DNA from: Aptenodytes patagonicus
Taxonomy: Eukaryota > Chordata > Aves > Sphenisciformes > Spheniscidae
Reading direction: 5' to 3'
NCBI RefSeq assembly: GCF_965638725.1
Contig: NC_134961.1
Coordinates: forward strand, 2,790,001 to 2,854,000
Length of the DNA stretch: 64,000 bases
This document shows positions 13,221-27,114 of this stretch, piece by piece. The translations under genes and the position numbers were made by a program. The notes beneath the pieces were generated by a model that was not told the DNA's origin, searched no databases, and saw nothing but the letters and a program-made list of their open reading frames with translations. How positions within the stretch are numbered: the stretch's first letter is position 1; every line of letters starts with the position of its first letter.

Positions 13221-15009
13221 CCAGCTGCACACAATCCATGCAAAGAGCATTTGACTTTCACACACCCGTTAATCATTTGCCAGCTCGGCTTGCAAGCGGG
13301 GCCGCAGCACATGAGCGCAGCAGCACCATAAGGCTGGGGTGGGGGTTAGGACTGGGGGGGGGACAGCAACCCAAGCCTGAGCCCCTGGTGCCTCACAGTA
13401 CTGGAGGCGGTGGGGTGGGGGTCCCATTGCTGGGAAACACTGGCGGATGCCCCTGCTGTAATGAGCAAAAACCCTCCGCAAAAATGCTCCTGCAGATAGC
13501 ATTACAATGGGCTGAATTAAACCGCCTCCTCAAAATGCTCTCCGCTGGGAGCGGGGCCACCAGCAGCCACTGCCTTGGCAGTGCTGCCTAACTAGCACCC
13601 AGCAGGCAGCTCTGCCCACCCTGCCTCTGCTCAGGGCCGGCTCCCCACCCCGGCACGGCCCCGGCTCACTGCTGAAAATCTTCAAATCTCTACGGATAAA
13701 ATGTCCTCAGAGAAAAGATTAACCTGGGCGAGGGGTGGCCTCAGCTCCGGCACTAGAAGATAAATTGGGCTCTCGGGTGCGAAGTGACACAAGGCTGAGG
13801 GTCCTCCCTGCCCAGCTTATACTAGAGCAGGCAGGAGGCCCTGGGGATGGACAGCCATCAAAGCGTGCAAGAGGAGCAACTTCAGACAGCAAACTCCAAC
13901 CAAGAGAGGAGCACAGCAAGGGCCAAGCAATATTTTCTAGAGTGTTTCTGGTCAGAGGTCCTGGGGTTCACAATGGAGGAGGGCAGCATGGCACCCGGAT
14001 GGCTGTGGAGAGCAAATCCCAAGCCCCACGGCAAACCAGCTCCAGCAGCTGCAGGATTTACACCCAGGAGCTCAAACAAGCATTCAAGTCCCTTTCTCCT
14101 GGTCTTCATCGAGCCCCTGGTCTTTGCCCAGCCCCAACCCTGCTCCCATTAGCACACCCAGCCTCGGCAGGGGGCCCTGGGGTGGGATGATGCCATCATC
14201 CCACAGCAAGAAACAGGACCCAGAGAGCCAAAAGGCCCTGAGCCCCCCAGGCTGCTCGCAGCAGGCTGAAGACCACATCTCCCAGGTGTGAGCACGAACT
14301 CCTTGGCCATCCTCCATGCCCCTGGAGGCCTCGCACAGCCTGGAGTCAGCGAGGGGCTTTGCTCCCCCCAGGAAACCAAGACCCAGCACAGGACAGGATC
14401 TGGGAGTCTCACGGGAGTGGAGAGCGGGGCCACAGGAGCCAGCTCACAAATGAACTCCCCAGAACCCCGAGCCACCATGCAGTGGGAGGGTCCCATGGGG
14501 GCACCAAGGCTGGCCATGCTCTCCCGTGACATGCTGACAGCTCTCCAGCCGCTGGGAGAGCAGTTGATGTCAACTGGAGCAAAGCAACACCCCACAGAGC
14601 TGCGGGGTCAACATAATCTCTGGCTTTCCCGGGCAGCCTCGCAGAGACACCGCTGAGAGTGGCCACAGTCACCCTTGCATCCTGGGAGGTGTCCCCCACC
14701 TGTGGACCATGGCACCCCCACTGCAGCCCCAGGGATGGGCACGACGCTGCCTGCTCCCCTGGGACTCCGACCCTCCCTGACTTCGACAGCTCCCAGCTCT
14801 TTTTCTCCTGGCACAAGGAGTCTTCAGAAACGGTCCAGGGCATCCAGTTTGGAGGGGAGCTACAGCCAAGCGCCTCGGGCAGGCCACGAGGATGCTGAAG
14901 CATTTCGGAGCGCAGGGGCAGGCCAGCAGGACCTGGCAGGCGATGAGACGGGAGGACAATACAACAGCCCGTTTGTGCTCCCGGCTCCCGGCCCCCCTGG
15001 CCCTGCCCC

Positions 15010-15080
15010 ATGCCATAGTAAGGCCGGTATTCATGAATTAATTGATGTAATTAAAGTGTGGCATGACTTTGCCATGGCCT
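15010..15080. promoter_or_regulatory. Candidate homeodomain-site cluster
   Basis: A short AT-rich island inside GC-rich DNA contains TCATGAATTAATTGATG followed by TAATTAAAG. This puts several TAAT/ATTA cores within 40 bases. A regulatory role is inferred from this motif density only. It is too short to judge further without an alignment. Confidence 0.25.
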
Positions 15081-17904
15081 CTGAAGGCGGTGGCAGCGGG
15101 CCAGGGTCTGCGGGTGGAGGAGGAGCCCCTCGCGTGCTATTCTCCCTATAGAAAAAGGGCAGATCTTGGGCAGATCCAAGGCATGAAATTGGTATAAAGA
15201 GATTGTCAGGGAAGCGTAACAGTGCCGGTATTGCCGCCATCAGCAGCTGCAGGGTGATAATTCATCCTGGCAAGTTGCTGCATCCCATCCCACTGCAGCA
15301 GCACCTCTGGCAGGAGGTGCCAGACCTGACACCGAGCAGTGTCTGGGGATGTGCCAACCCAGCTGGGCTCCATGGTTCCTCTGCTCCGGTTCTGCACCAC
15401 GGCTCCTGAGCATAGACAGGGCTTGGACATGGGGCTGGGGGCTGCACTGGCAGGTTGGGGTCCCCTCGCATCACCCTGGAGCACGCACTACAGGACAGGA
15501 ATGTCTCCAGCCTTTCCCCTTCCCCTGCCCCAGCTCTCAGAGGCGGCGCATGCAAGCAGTGACAGCAGCAATATCCTGACACTGAGAGCACACAGGGTGA
15601 GCGAACAGAGCCTGGCCCTCATTTCTGACCGCTTGCCCGGGTGGGAATAATTTTCCCGCTGGGGTTCCTGTGTCAGAGGGCTGCTGAGCCTGGGGCTAAC
15701 CGCAGCACGCCAGCTGGAGCCCTCCCAGCTCACTGCCGGCCTGGCAAAGCTGTAAGCAAACCCCCTGGTGCTTTCAGCAGCCAGGGGAGAATGGAGCAGC
15801 ACAGCCTGGGTGGAGCAGGATCCCACGAGGGGCTCTGTGGCGAGCTGGTGACAGGGGACGCCTTGTTGTTAATGAGGTGCAGAAGAGGATGCAGACATCC
15901 GCCCCCTCGCCTCCCCAAGGGCACGGGCTCCGCAGCTGCCCCAGCAGCTTTCCCCGAGTGTTGGAGCAGCGGCAGGCCGACCCCGGTGCTCCTCCACATC
16001 TCCCTATCCAAGCACCGAGCATGTCCATGCCCGCCGGAGGAGATGCGGGGTGCAGGTTGGGGTGCTGGGCCACAGGCAACCAGTCTGACCCTGCTAGCAC
16101 CGGGGTCTGGTTACTGCAGGATGGAGGAGTCCATCGCCATCCCTACAGCACAGTGACAGCATCAGGCCCGACCCCTGTCCCCTGCCAGGACCCCCACAGC
16201 TCCTGGCACTGCTCCTCCATCTGCCCTTCTCGGCACGGCCCAGGTAACAGCCCGACCTCCTGGCCAGGAGGAAGGACAAACCAGGAAGCTGGAAGACGAA
16301 CGGCTCTGGTGTAAGCATCTCCCCAGGGTCTCCATCCCAGCACCACCGCACCTCCCGTGGCCTCAGGCAGTGGGCTGCACTTTGGTTTCCCCTGGGAAAG
16401 GGAGAAATGAGCCATGTGCTGACTTACTTCAGACAGCCATAGAGGGGTGATGGTTGTCCCCGTGCCAGAGTGGCATCTCCAGCCAGGCAATCCATCCCAT
16501 GTGGGCCCTGGGATGGCAGAGCATGATCACGGAGCAGGCAGGGCATCCACACGGCTGCAGCCGCTGGGCTCACTGGGCTGGGGACGAACTGGGAGGGCAG
16601 CACCTCCAGGGACCCTCCCAGCCCCTCATCCGGAGCAGCAGGAGCCACTGGGTTCCCACCACCGCTCCACCAGTGTGGAGCAGGAGGGAGAGCAGACGTG
16701 AGATCAAGCTCCGGAACAGCCACTGGAAACCCAAACAGAGCAATCCAGCTGCGCCACAGAGAGCTGGGGCTCTCCCCATCCCTCCTTTCCAAACCCAGGG
16801 GCCACTTCTCCTGTGAGCCACCGCCAAAGGCATGCACCGGCTCCTCTGCCTGCAGAAACCACAGCTCCCACGCCTTGCGCGCTCCATCCTCTCGCGGTCG
16901 CTCGCCAGACACTGCGGCTTGGCCTGTGCCCCGCAGACTCGGTGCAAGTGCGCCTGTGGCCCAGGGTAAACAAACAGCCTTTCCTCCAGGGCTGTTGCCT
17001 CTTGCCACAGCAGCCGCCTTCAGCTGGCCCGGCTGTGCCGGCAACACGGTTGAGAGGTTTAGCAAGGTCCACCCCTGTGGTCGCTGTGGGCTCGGCTGCC
17101 GGCGCTGCCTGCCACCACGGCTGGCGGAAAGCAGGACTGAAACAACAAACAAACAAGAAACATGCACGGCTTGGCTAGGCCTGCACATTGGAAACAGAGA
17201 TAAGCTGCTCCGAAAGCCGAATCCCAGCGAGGCAGTGGAGCGGGGAGGAGAGGGCGGCGGAGCTGCCACGTGCTGGCCAGGGAGCAGACAGCCCTGGCAG
17301 ATGCCAACTCCCACCTCTGGGTGCTGGGGAGGGTAAGCACCCCGAGGTGCGAGCAGGACTGCCCAGCCACACTGCAGCTGCTAGCTCTGCCGTACAGCAC
17401 CCAGCTCCAGCCGTAGGATGGAGGGAGATCAGGCTGGGCGGGAGAGCACAGTCCTGTCCCCTTGCACTGCAGCCAGCCCTGCCAGAGGCCACGTGGCCGA
17501 GTGCACGTGGTGACGGTGGTGAAACGAAGGGCAGTAAATCATTAAGCTGCTGTGGCTGTGCTGTTAAGACCCCGTGCTGGAAGCCCCCAGGCACCTCAAC
17601 CTGCCTGCAACTACACGAGGGCTGAAGTCAGGGTCTCCACACCTGGCTCACTGCCCTGAGGGTGAGGCAAACAGATGGTCTTTGCCCACAGAGCAAGGAC
17701 CCTTGTGCTCTGCCCTGGCAGGAGCAGCAGCCTCGCTCCTTGGGCTCATTATATTTTTCTAAACAACCAGTCTTGCAAGTGCAGTTTGGAGCAGAGCGTC
17801 TGCTGTGAAACTGGGACTGGGTTATTTCCGCAGCCCTGATTCTTTGGAAACTGCTGAAGCAGGCGAGAGAATAGTTCACGGTCCCCTCGAACGCACCCGA
17901 CCTC

Positions 17905-18025
17905 CCTGGAGGAGCTGGCTGACTTAGTGGTTTGAGCAGGAGAAGACTTGTGCTTTATTCCCAGCTCTGCCACTGACTCACTGGGTGGCTTTGAGTGAAT
18001 CACTTCCCTCCGCGTGTGTTTTCAG
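17905..18025 (+). mobile_element. MIR-like SINE remnant
   Basis: The series 'TTAGTGGTT...GAG', 'TTTATTCCCAGCTCTGCCACTGACT' and 'TGGCTTTGAGTGAATCACTTCCCT' follows the core of the ancient MIR tRNA-derived SINE in order and spacing. The copy is old and diverged. The 3' CTCAGTTT segment is degraded and the right boundary is uncertain. Confidence 0.65.
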
Positions 18026-19769
18026 CTGGGAAGTGCCAGCTGGGGCAGCTGCTGCTCCCCAGGCACCAAGCGGACATACCTGGCTGTCTGCAGGATGGGC
18101 AGCAAAGGCAAAACGTGGTGGAGAAGGGCAGCGCTCGGCTCCATCAGGACCAGCCTCTTCCCTGAGGACCAGGTCATCCCCATTAACAGGCACAAGGTGA
18201 AGCAGGCTGACACCCCGAGCTGTACCCAGCCCGCCTGAAGGCTGCAGGCAGAGCGGGGACAACACCGCCTCTGCCACCAAGGTGGTTTTCTTCCTCCCTC
18301 CCCTGTGCCCCCTCCACCATCCCCACATCCTTGGAGCCTGTCTTTGCCTCGGACAGCCTCACATGCTCCATCAGTCCAGGGCAGATGGGGCTCCCATACC
18401 CTCTCCCCAGTGCCATGTGCCTGGTCGGAAAGATCCAGGTCAGACCCAGCAGTGGTATCCCCAGGATTTCAGACGCTTTGGGAAAAAGAGGCTTGTTGCT
18501 ACAAATAAAACTTTAAATGTTTTGGACCATCATGATGACTCAGTGCTGTTAATGCTGTGCAAGCTCTACATCTTCTGGGCTTGCACTAGTACAGATGCAC
18601 ACCAGTCGGGGGGCTGCACCCACAGGCCTGCGAGGTGTTGCTCTCGTGTCCATTGTGGCACTGGGCTGGGCAATTGCAGCCATCAGGCATTTGGGGTAGG
18701 GATCACCAGGTCCTGGAAGAGCTTCCAGAAGAGTTACAAGGAGATGAAGTGAAGGTAAGAAATGCAGAAACTGGTGGGGAACATGGACCGGTGTCCCACG
18801 CCAGACATCCGCGGGAGGTCGGGAGGTGGAGTAGGCAGCATTGTGGTTGTTTGGAGAATAACAAGGGTCAGTCCGAGAACGTGAATCCCCCGATGATATT
18901 GGCCCACGGTTTCCTTCCACATGGCATTACCCAGGGACATGAGGTTCTCTGCATTTAACCAAAGAGAAAATTGTGGCAGTGAGAGGCAAGTCAGCTACAG
19001 AGGTCAGCAACGGTGTGAACTCGGAGAGCAAGCTCGGGGCACCCTGCCCAGCACCTCCACCACGCACAGCCTTCCCACAAGGGCACCGTTCCCCTCTGCA
19101 GGGCATGTGGGTGCCCCGGGCGTGCAGCCAGGAGCCTTTCCCTCCACGGCACAGGATGAACAGCCACAGAGACAGAGAGAGGAAAAATACATGCATCAGA
19201 ACACAGACATCTTCCACAGCTAATGCAGCTCCTGGGGTCCCAGGGGAGAAACAGAGACAGGAAGGGATTTGCCAAAGGGAACACGCAGTGGTCCCCAGCA
19301 GCCAGCTTTGTCCCCGGGGCTGCGGAGGTTTGAGATCAGCTCTCCTCTGCCACAGACCGTGGTGTGGCCCTGGGCACATCAGTCCCAGTGCCCATGAGGG
19401 CACTCCCCAGGGAGCCCCCAGGAATGCTTCCGCAGACCGTGGCAGCTGAGCTCTCTGCCGGCGAGTCTGCGGGCAGCTCCCGGCACAGCCGGGTCACAGC
19501 AGAGCCAGGTGAAGGCATGAGGGCTCCTCCTGGGGCTCCACGGGCCTCCCCTGCCACCTTCAGCAGATCCACTCCTGAAGCCTCATCACTTTGTTCCCCT
19601 CCACTGCCCAACTGGCTCCAGGCAAGGCAGGGCTGCATGTGTTTTGGGCAGGCAGCACTGCCTGCCTGCCTGCAGCCGGCCCCAGACAGGGGAAGAGCAC
19701 CCTCTGCCGCTGCTCCGGCAGGCGCTGCTGCAAATCCAGCACCCAGCTCCCAGCCTGGAAAATGAAAAT

Positions 19770-20035
19770 TCAAGGCCCCAGCTTGTCACCGGTTTAATAG
19801 GCACAGCAAAAGGAAGTTTATAAATCCGGTTTGCTCCTCTAAATGGATTTGCATTTGGCATCTCTTTCAACAAGGGCAATGAAAACAGACTTTGATATCA
19901 TATGCTATCATTTTACTAATAAAAACAGACCACAGTTGCCAAATACATCTGAGCACCTCAAAAGTGCTCTTTGAATTAAAGAGACATTGCCAAATTTAAA
20001 GTGCATGTTCTTAGTTTAGAAACTAGACTGCATCA
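19770..20035. promoter_or_regulatory. AT-rich candidate conserved noncoding element
   Basis: About 265 bases of AT-rich sequence lie between GC-rich flanks and have no open frame of note. It contains CTAAATGGATTTGCAT, with an octamer-like ATTTGCAT. It also contains GATATCATATGCTATC and ACCACAGTT (a Runx-type core), together with several TTTAAA/TTAAAG motifs. The sharp compositional contrast and motif richness suggest a conserved regulatory element, which is inference. An old, unrecognised repeat is the alternative. Confidence 0.35.
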
Positions 20036-23000
20036 ATTACACACGAGTATACCAGCAGAGATGAAGGATGCAGACTGAGTACACCCGGTATGCTCCTACA
20101 CACATCTATATGTGCACACAGCTGCTTGCATATATACGTTTGGCCTCTGCTTTGCTTCTTCAGCGGTAGCATCCCTGGGCGCAGAGCAGACGTCCCGGGC
20201 CCGCTCCCTCGCGCACACCTGCCTGGGAGAGCCAGGCTCCCACAGGAACCGGGAAAGCAGCTCTGCAGGAAGCCGCAGCAGCGCGGCAGGCTCCCGGCAG
20301 CCAACACGGGCTGCAGCTGGCTGTGCACGGAGCAGCGTGCCTCACCAGGAGCCAGCGCCTTGCTGCCGCTCTCCCACGGCTGTGCGGCCTTCTGGGCTGC
20401 TCCCACCTGCAGAAAAACCTGGTGGGTGAGATCAGCTCGGGGATCGGCCTGCCACTGAGGTGAGTTCACAGCACAGAGCTGAGGGCCCTCGAGTTTCAAT
20501 CAGAGGGGACCTGCACTCGGGTGGGAGCCAGCAGCTTTCCAGCCCTGTAGCATCTCCTCCAGCGTGGCTGCCTGCAGCAAGACACAAGTGAACGAGAGCA
20601 GCCCCCAGGCTGCTCTAGCCTGCACCAGCTGCCTGGTCCAGGGTTCAGCATGCCCGCAGGGTGGTTGATCAGAGTATGGGGGCCCTGCTTTTAGGGGAGA
20701 ATGGGGGACCAGCAGCTGGGATGGTTACAAAGCCTGTCCCTGCAGATTTCTGTCTCTGAGTCACTGGCTGATGCTGGCTAACAATACAGGGAGTTATCAA
20801 AAAAGCAGTTGTCGAAAGGGATAAGTCTGATTGTTCTTGTCCCTGTCTGTCTAAACCTGTCTGCATACCTTCACGCCATGTTGACACAGTCCCCAAGGCT
20901 TGGAAAGGCTCCCACTTCCCAAAAGTCAGCAGTTCAGAGAGCTGCTTTGAAGAGTCCCAGCCTCTACTTAGCATGCAGGAGGATGCAAGGGGACCAGCCA
21001 TCACTCCTGCTGGCCATGTCCCTTCGGGAGACGGGACATCTGTGCCGGCTCCCCTCTGGAGATGCCCAACTCTCTCCATCCTAGGGCTCCCAATCTCAGC
21101 TCCTCAGGAAAGGGCCTAAAATTGGGAGAGGTGAATCACCCCCTTCCTCATCCCTAGGGCAAAGCTCCTCAGGAATTTCTGTCATTGTCATTTTCCTAAA
21201 GGAAAATCCACTTGTGCCCAGCCGTGCTTCTCAGCTCTGTGACCTTTAAGACTGACTGTCTGCTGGGAAAGCAGGAAACAAACAGATTTGTTTGGTTCAG
21301 TTTGATCCGACGGGAAATATTTTTGGTTGTGGTCCTGATCCAAAGTGTTTCATCTCAGATCAGTTCCACATTAATCCGTAATTCCCTGGCAGGCTGTGCT
21401 GCCAGCAGCACTGTAGCTGGGATGCTGCTCCCTCCTGGGGCCCCGCTCCTGCACCAGAGTGGATCTCTGTGGCTGCTCTGACCAGCCCCGGCCAGGTGTG
21501 CTGTGAGGGTTGCAGGCAGCTCGGCAGGAGCGTTTTTCAGAGGTTGCAGGTCCCTGACTGTGAGTGCAGGTCTGTGACAGCCTCCCTCAGTGCCGTCCCC
21601 AAGCAGTTCAGTGCCCACATCTGCACGCTGGCTGAGAACTTGGCCTATAAAGCATCAGACAGGCCTTTGCAGCTCAGCGGGAGGCTCCTCTGAAGCAGCT
21701 CCTCACTGTCTTCTCTGCAACTTTTATTCGCTTCTCTCTGCCCTAGGACTGTCCCATTTCTTTCCAGCACTTGCCCCATCATCAGCGATTCTTGTCTTCT
21801 TGACACTGTACCCCTGCCCTGCTCATAATGCCGTGTGTAAGCACGGTGGGAACCCAAGCCCTGCGTGAACAGACAAAAAAACCTTTGCTGACTCTTGCTG
21901 CTGAGCTGGTCTCATCAGTGTAAGTCAGTTAATGTTTCAGGACACAGAGACGTGGGGGCAGAGGCCAGTGCTGTGGGTAGCAAAGTGAGGGCATCATGTC
22001 AGGGACGGCGGCAAACAGGGGCTGCAGACAACCAGTGGCTGTGTGTGCTTGTCCCATGCCGGCTCCCCCGGGCAAGCCTGGCTCCAGGCAGACGCACTCC
22101 CAGTGCAGGAGGTGTTGATGGAGCCGCGGGCCTGTGTGGAGGCCTGCTCACAGGCGGTTGTGTCTGAGACAGAGGAGGGTTGCTGCAACCAGGGGAGTGG
22201 CCACATGCAGGCAGAGAGCTCAGCCAGGAAGGCAGGGTCAGGTCCTGACATAGCATGAACTTGGGGTGCCACATGGCACAACTGTACTGTCCCTCTGCTT
22301 CAGCCCTGGTTGTCCTCAGCCCCAAGCAGAAAGGATTTGCAGAGCATAAGGATACCATCCTTCCCTTTGGCAGGATGCGCCTGCAGGTGTGTGTATGCAG
22401 AGAGCTGGTCTGCAGCAGGGTCAGCTCCAAGGGTGTCTCTGCCAGACATGCACGCAGCTCACTGTGCTCTGCCCTGAAATCGCAAGGGAGGACTCAAGCA
22501 TCACTCACCTCATCTTGCCACTTGCTGCAGAAGTTTGTCCAGACACCAAAACATCCCAGCCAGCCTCAGTGGCTTTATCTGGAGAGTAGGAAAGAGCATC
22601 TCAGTGAAACTCTGTCCCATTAGTTACAATCTCTCTTCTACCTCTTACAGAGCAACTGCAGGTGATGTAGGAGCCAGCTAGTGCACGTCCTCAGATGGGA
22701 GGGAACAAAAGGCATGCTGAAGCTGAGGACAAGTCAAGACGGTGGCCTTGGGTGGAGCCACTGAAGAGCAAGGGTCCTGATGAGCACCATGAACCTCTGT
22801 GGTCCAGCACAGCCTAGAGCCCACAGCCGGGGCAGTGCTTTCAGAGGGAGGACATGTTTCCTCCAGCAGTACCTGCGAGTTACCTCAGCATCTCTGTTTC
22901 CCGCTGTCCTGCAAAATGGTTTTACAAATGGATAGTTCTCGGCCATGGGAGGCTAGTGTACACACGGCCTCCAAGAAAGAGATTCAGGTTGGTGCTGCAG

Positions 23001-23425
23001 AAAAATCTTACAGCATCTGGGTGTTTCAGCCTGCCCAGCTGAGATAACAGGCACATACTATCATCCCAAGCAGGCCAAGGCTCCCAGGAGCAGCATTACA
23101 AAGGCAAACGTTTGGCTGCTCGAGATTGTGCTCCATGGCCCCTAGGCACATCTTTGCTGTCTTGTTTGTTTCTAAAGCACTCCTGGTCTCTGAGCCAGTT
23201 CCTGCACAAGGGCACAAGACACACTGCTACACACTCAAACAGTTTATCACTTGAGTACCCAGTTCCCTGAGCTCACTTCCTGGTAAAAGACTCACTTCAC
23301 TTCTCCTCCTTGACTCTCAAGACTGCCAGCCACACCAGGGGAGCATCACCTCACAGATATAGATCCCATGTGCCATCCCACCTCTGTACGGGCACATCCT
23401 CCCCTGCGAGGGGCAATTCTTACTT

Positions 23426-23507
23426 CACAGAATCACAGAATGGTTGAGGCTGGAAGGGACCTCTGGAGGTCACCTTGTCCAACCCCCTCAGGGTGGGCAC
23501 TTGGGAC
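23426..23507 (-). mobile_element. CR1 LINE 3'-end fragment
   Basis: The sequence CACAGAATCACAGAATGG, then GGCTGGAAGGGACCTCTGGA and TCACCTTGTCCAACCCCC, is the CR1 3' end read antisense. It belongs to a subfamily different from the copy at 12.5 kb, since the terminal octamer here is AATCACAG. Only about 80 bp remain. Confidence 0.9.
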
Positions 23508-26500
23508 GAGGGGCATCCACACGGAAAAGCACATGGCTCTAGGGCAAGGCTATTCTGACATGTCCACAGGCAACCACCACAAGACTCTGCTGACATGCTC
23601 ACAAGCGACCGCATTACTGCTGCTTAACACATTACTGCCAGCTGCCATCCATGACCATGTGGGTGCTGCAAGCAGCAGCAAATGCATGGCGAGCTGCAGC
23701 CGTGAGTTGACTCCAGAAACAGCTGCATGACCGCAGCGCATGGAGCTGCTGTGCAGGGACTTGTGCCAGGAACTGCACAAGGAACCAGACAGCTCACAGA
23801 CAGCGTCAGCGTAGCAGGAGCCATCTCCATCCCTGGCAGCATATCTGGTCTCTTGGCACCACAACACCAGGGAGGCTAGAGGATGTGAAGGATGGGGCAG
23901 AAGGGCAATGGATGGGTACAGAGGGTGGGAGAGGAACTGGGAAAAGGAGACAGGCAGTGTGACCAGCCACAACAGAAAACAAGGAGCCAGAAAGAGTATT
24001 CTTGGTAATCTAAAAATAAGGTCTTTCAGTTCTTCATCTTTGCCACCTCCGAGGGTTTCAGTGCTGAGGACTGAGAAGTATGAAATAGTCCAGAGAGACA
24101 GTAACTGTGCCTAAACTGCAGGACCCAGGAACACCTTTCAGCACCAGTATTTGGTGGGAATCAAGTCACACCACAGCTCCACAGCAGAATAACAACAACA
24201 GTCATCCCTCCCACTCTTGATGCCTAAGTAAGTAGGTCAAGGCAGCAGGAGCTGAGCAATCAGCATGCTGTCCTGGACTCACATACAGCCCTAAACAGCG
24301 ATACACGCTGTGTTTAGCAAGACCTCAAGGTGCTGGGCAGACATTTGCAGAGCATCAGGAACATGGAGATGATGTGCTGAGGAGCTGTGCCAACTCACCT
24401 CCTTCAGGCTCAGTGGAGGTCACAGCCTGCCCAGTTGCTCATGGTTTCTTCATTCTGGCTCCCTTTTAAAATTTTTGCAGTTCTTTGTCTAGAAACACCT
24501 TTGCTGCTTTCAGCAGTTGTTGTTCTTCCTAACTCAACTGTAACTTGCTTTGTTTTGTTCTGTTTATCTTTCCAAGGACACTTTGCCTGGTTTTTCTTAT
24601 CTCCCCTGTTCTTCTTAAAGAGCCTTGAATCACACCAGAGCAGCTACTCTGCTCACTGTTTTTGTGGTTCATAATATGTTGCTTGTGCTAACCATCACTC
24701 CCACCAGTTACCGACTGTTTGACCTGCCCTCTCCCTCGCTGAGTTTTGTGGGAAGGAAAGCTGGACACACAGCCTGGAAGGGAACTGTGACATGCTCTAA
24801 TCCTGCAGATTAGGCATAATTTATTGATGTAGGGTGAAGAACCAAAGCATAGTACTGTGCTGCAGGGGTAGGCTGGCCTCCAACTTCTACTTTACTGCCA
24901 CAAACAAAAATCCTAGGTAGCCAGGAAAGCCAAGCAGACCAAAAACTACTTGGGTCACCTCTCCCAGCATCTTCATCCTCCTGCTGGTTGGAGTCCAGTG
25001 GGAAGGACCTGTCTTGAGCAAGCCCACTCCACCAGGGCCAAGCATACCTCAGGCCGCTCTGCTCTGCTGTGACTCGCTTTGAAAGACTCCAGCACCTGGG
25101 AAAATGGCCTCACTTCTGTGTCCCCATTGTGTTCAGTGGGGCTTACTCCCTGTTGGCAGAAGCCCAAGACCAAAATCAAGTGTTTCTTAACCCAGTTTTC
25201 TCCCCTGGCTACCTGTGCATGCCTTAGCAAAGTTCTTTGAAACCCCAGCGCAGCAGGATCTGCAGTTTCAGGCCAGCTGCTGCAGATCAGCATCTGTCAG
25301 CTGGTTCCAATGGCACAGAACTAGTTTACACTAACAAAAGATCCCATCCAGGAACTGGGAAGCATTGTTCTCATTACCTCTGCAATGCTTTTGGTTGCAA
25401 GCTATCCCATAGGGAATGGTGGAGCTGGCTGTTTCAGCCTGGTTTCCAGTAGAAACAAAACTTAAGCAATCACACCATTTGTGTTTGTTCATCCATCCCC
25501 AACAGCTCAGGAACCCATTGGCAAGTTTCACCCAAATCTGACAGAGGGGTCATGAAGCTAACGGTCTGACTCGATTTGTGACATGAGGTCCCTCTCTCCT
25601 ACTAATTGTATGGAAGGAACCCACACAGAAAGCTGCTGTGAGAGCTCAACTTCTATCAGACACCAAAAAACAGTACACAGAGCTTCCCCAAATGCCCTCC
25701 TAATGCAGAAGCTTTAAGCAGGACTCACACTTTCCAGGACACCAGAGGATCTACCAGACAAGACAGAGCCCTGGGAGAGGAGGTTTCCTTGAGCTGGCTG
25801 CTCAGACTTGCTGCCTCTGGTTTTGCACTGAGGCTGCCACCACCATAAAACAGAGAGGTTAACACTGAGAAACAGAATGACCAAGAATGACACTACCTGA
25901 TGGAAAGAAGCAGCCCCCTGCCTTGGGAGACCAGCACCCAAAAATGCCAGGCAGCACCAACCACGCCCAGGCCTCAGAACAGCAGGAAGGGCCATGATTT
26001 TCTCACCCTTCCAGGCTGGTTTTAAAGATAATAGTGTCTTTTCTCCAGGCTTCACCAAACACTCGGAACAAAATCCAGGGGAAACAATTGATGCCAGTGA
26101 CTGGTGTGCCCACTACAGTGCTTGAGCTGTTCATAGGAAGAAGCACAAAAATAATAAAAGTTCACTGTTTATCTAACACCGGCCAAGGGCAAAGTCAACA
26201 AACAGCCTTGGTATCTCTCAGGAGACACAAAGCTCTCAGCCCCAGCCTGCCCTAAACGGACACAGGATGCATTGACTTTGGCAGCGCTGACTGCTGCATG
26301 CTGTCATGTCAATAAACATCCCCATACAGATATCTGAAGGATGTGAATGGTCGTGGGACGTGGAGAGGAACAGTGTTTGCTATAAAGAGACAAGGGAGAG
26401 AGAAAAATCAGTCTTATAAATAATAACACTTCACTCTATGATATGCCTATGAATAAGGAAAAGTAGGAGCGCTGGTAGGGGAGGCTGTCCCAGATACTGC

Positions 26501-27114
26501 CTGGAAGACATGGTATTGCTTATACTGCTGTGCAGCTGTGTACAGCTAAGGAGGTGGTGGTGCTGATGATGTGCTCCCACCATCCTTCCTGCTGCTTTCC
26601 TGCATGCTTCCAGAAACACCTTTACCTTGCCACACAGTGTGGACCTCTCTGGTTACTCCTCTCCCAGAACACGGTCCCCATGTGCCAGTTTGCATGGAGA
26701 GGGATGCAGCTCTGTGCCAGGCTGTGGCTGGAGAGCTAAGCTGGGGCAGGGTTCCTCCAAGCCCATACCTCATCTCAGATCCAGCCCCTTTCCTACCTCA
26801 CGGCCCATACACAAGTCATCAGCAAAACTACATTAGGCTGATACAGTAGCTTACACATGGCTCCTGGCGATGCTGTTACTGTGGGAAACCCACAAGCACG
26901 AAACTATGTCTCACAGTGCAAATTTCACTCACTGAGATGTGACTAGTCTAACACAATCCCTTCAGCTGCTTACTTTGAGAAGGGAAGCTTGTTTCCAACA
27001 TCTTCAGAGAAAGAGGGCTGCCTGAAATGGAACCAAGAAGCAAACGAGCAGCCCAGGCAGCAGAGAAAAAAGCCAGGCCATCAGCCCTGAAATGCACACC
27101 ACAGCATAAAACAG
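23508..27114. other. Noncoding region, no gene found
   Basis: The composition is moderate and no open frame resembles a known family. Short AT-rich segments, for example around 24480-24680 and 26380-26460, show no clear signal. I see no RNA gene. Confidence 0.45.

Larger units (their letters stand above)
13226..23425. other. GC-rich noncoding region with AT islands, no gene found
   Basis: I find no supported coding exon on either strand. The longer open frames, such as those at 14409-15011 (-) and 16424-17314 (-), are overlapped by others and have no recognisable domain. The stretch holds a MIR-like SINE near 17.9 kb and two AT-rich islands, near 15.0 kb and 19.8-20.0 kb. The DNA becomes gradually less GC-rich after about 20 kb. 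Confidence 0.5.

Noticed and set aside
12931-13239. Lys/Glu-rich 102-codon frame (-)
   Set aside because: It is a direct translation of the polypurine strand of the simple repeat.
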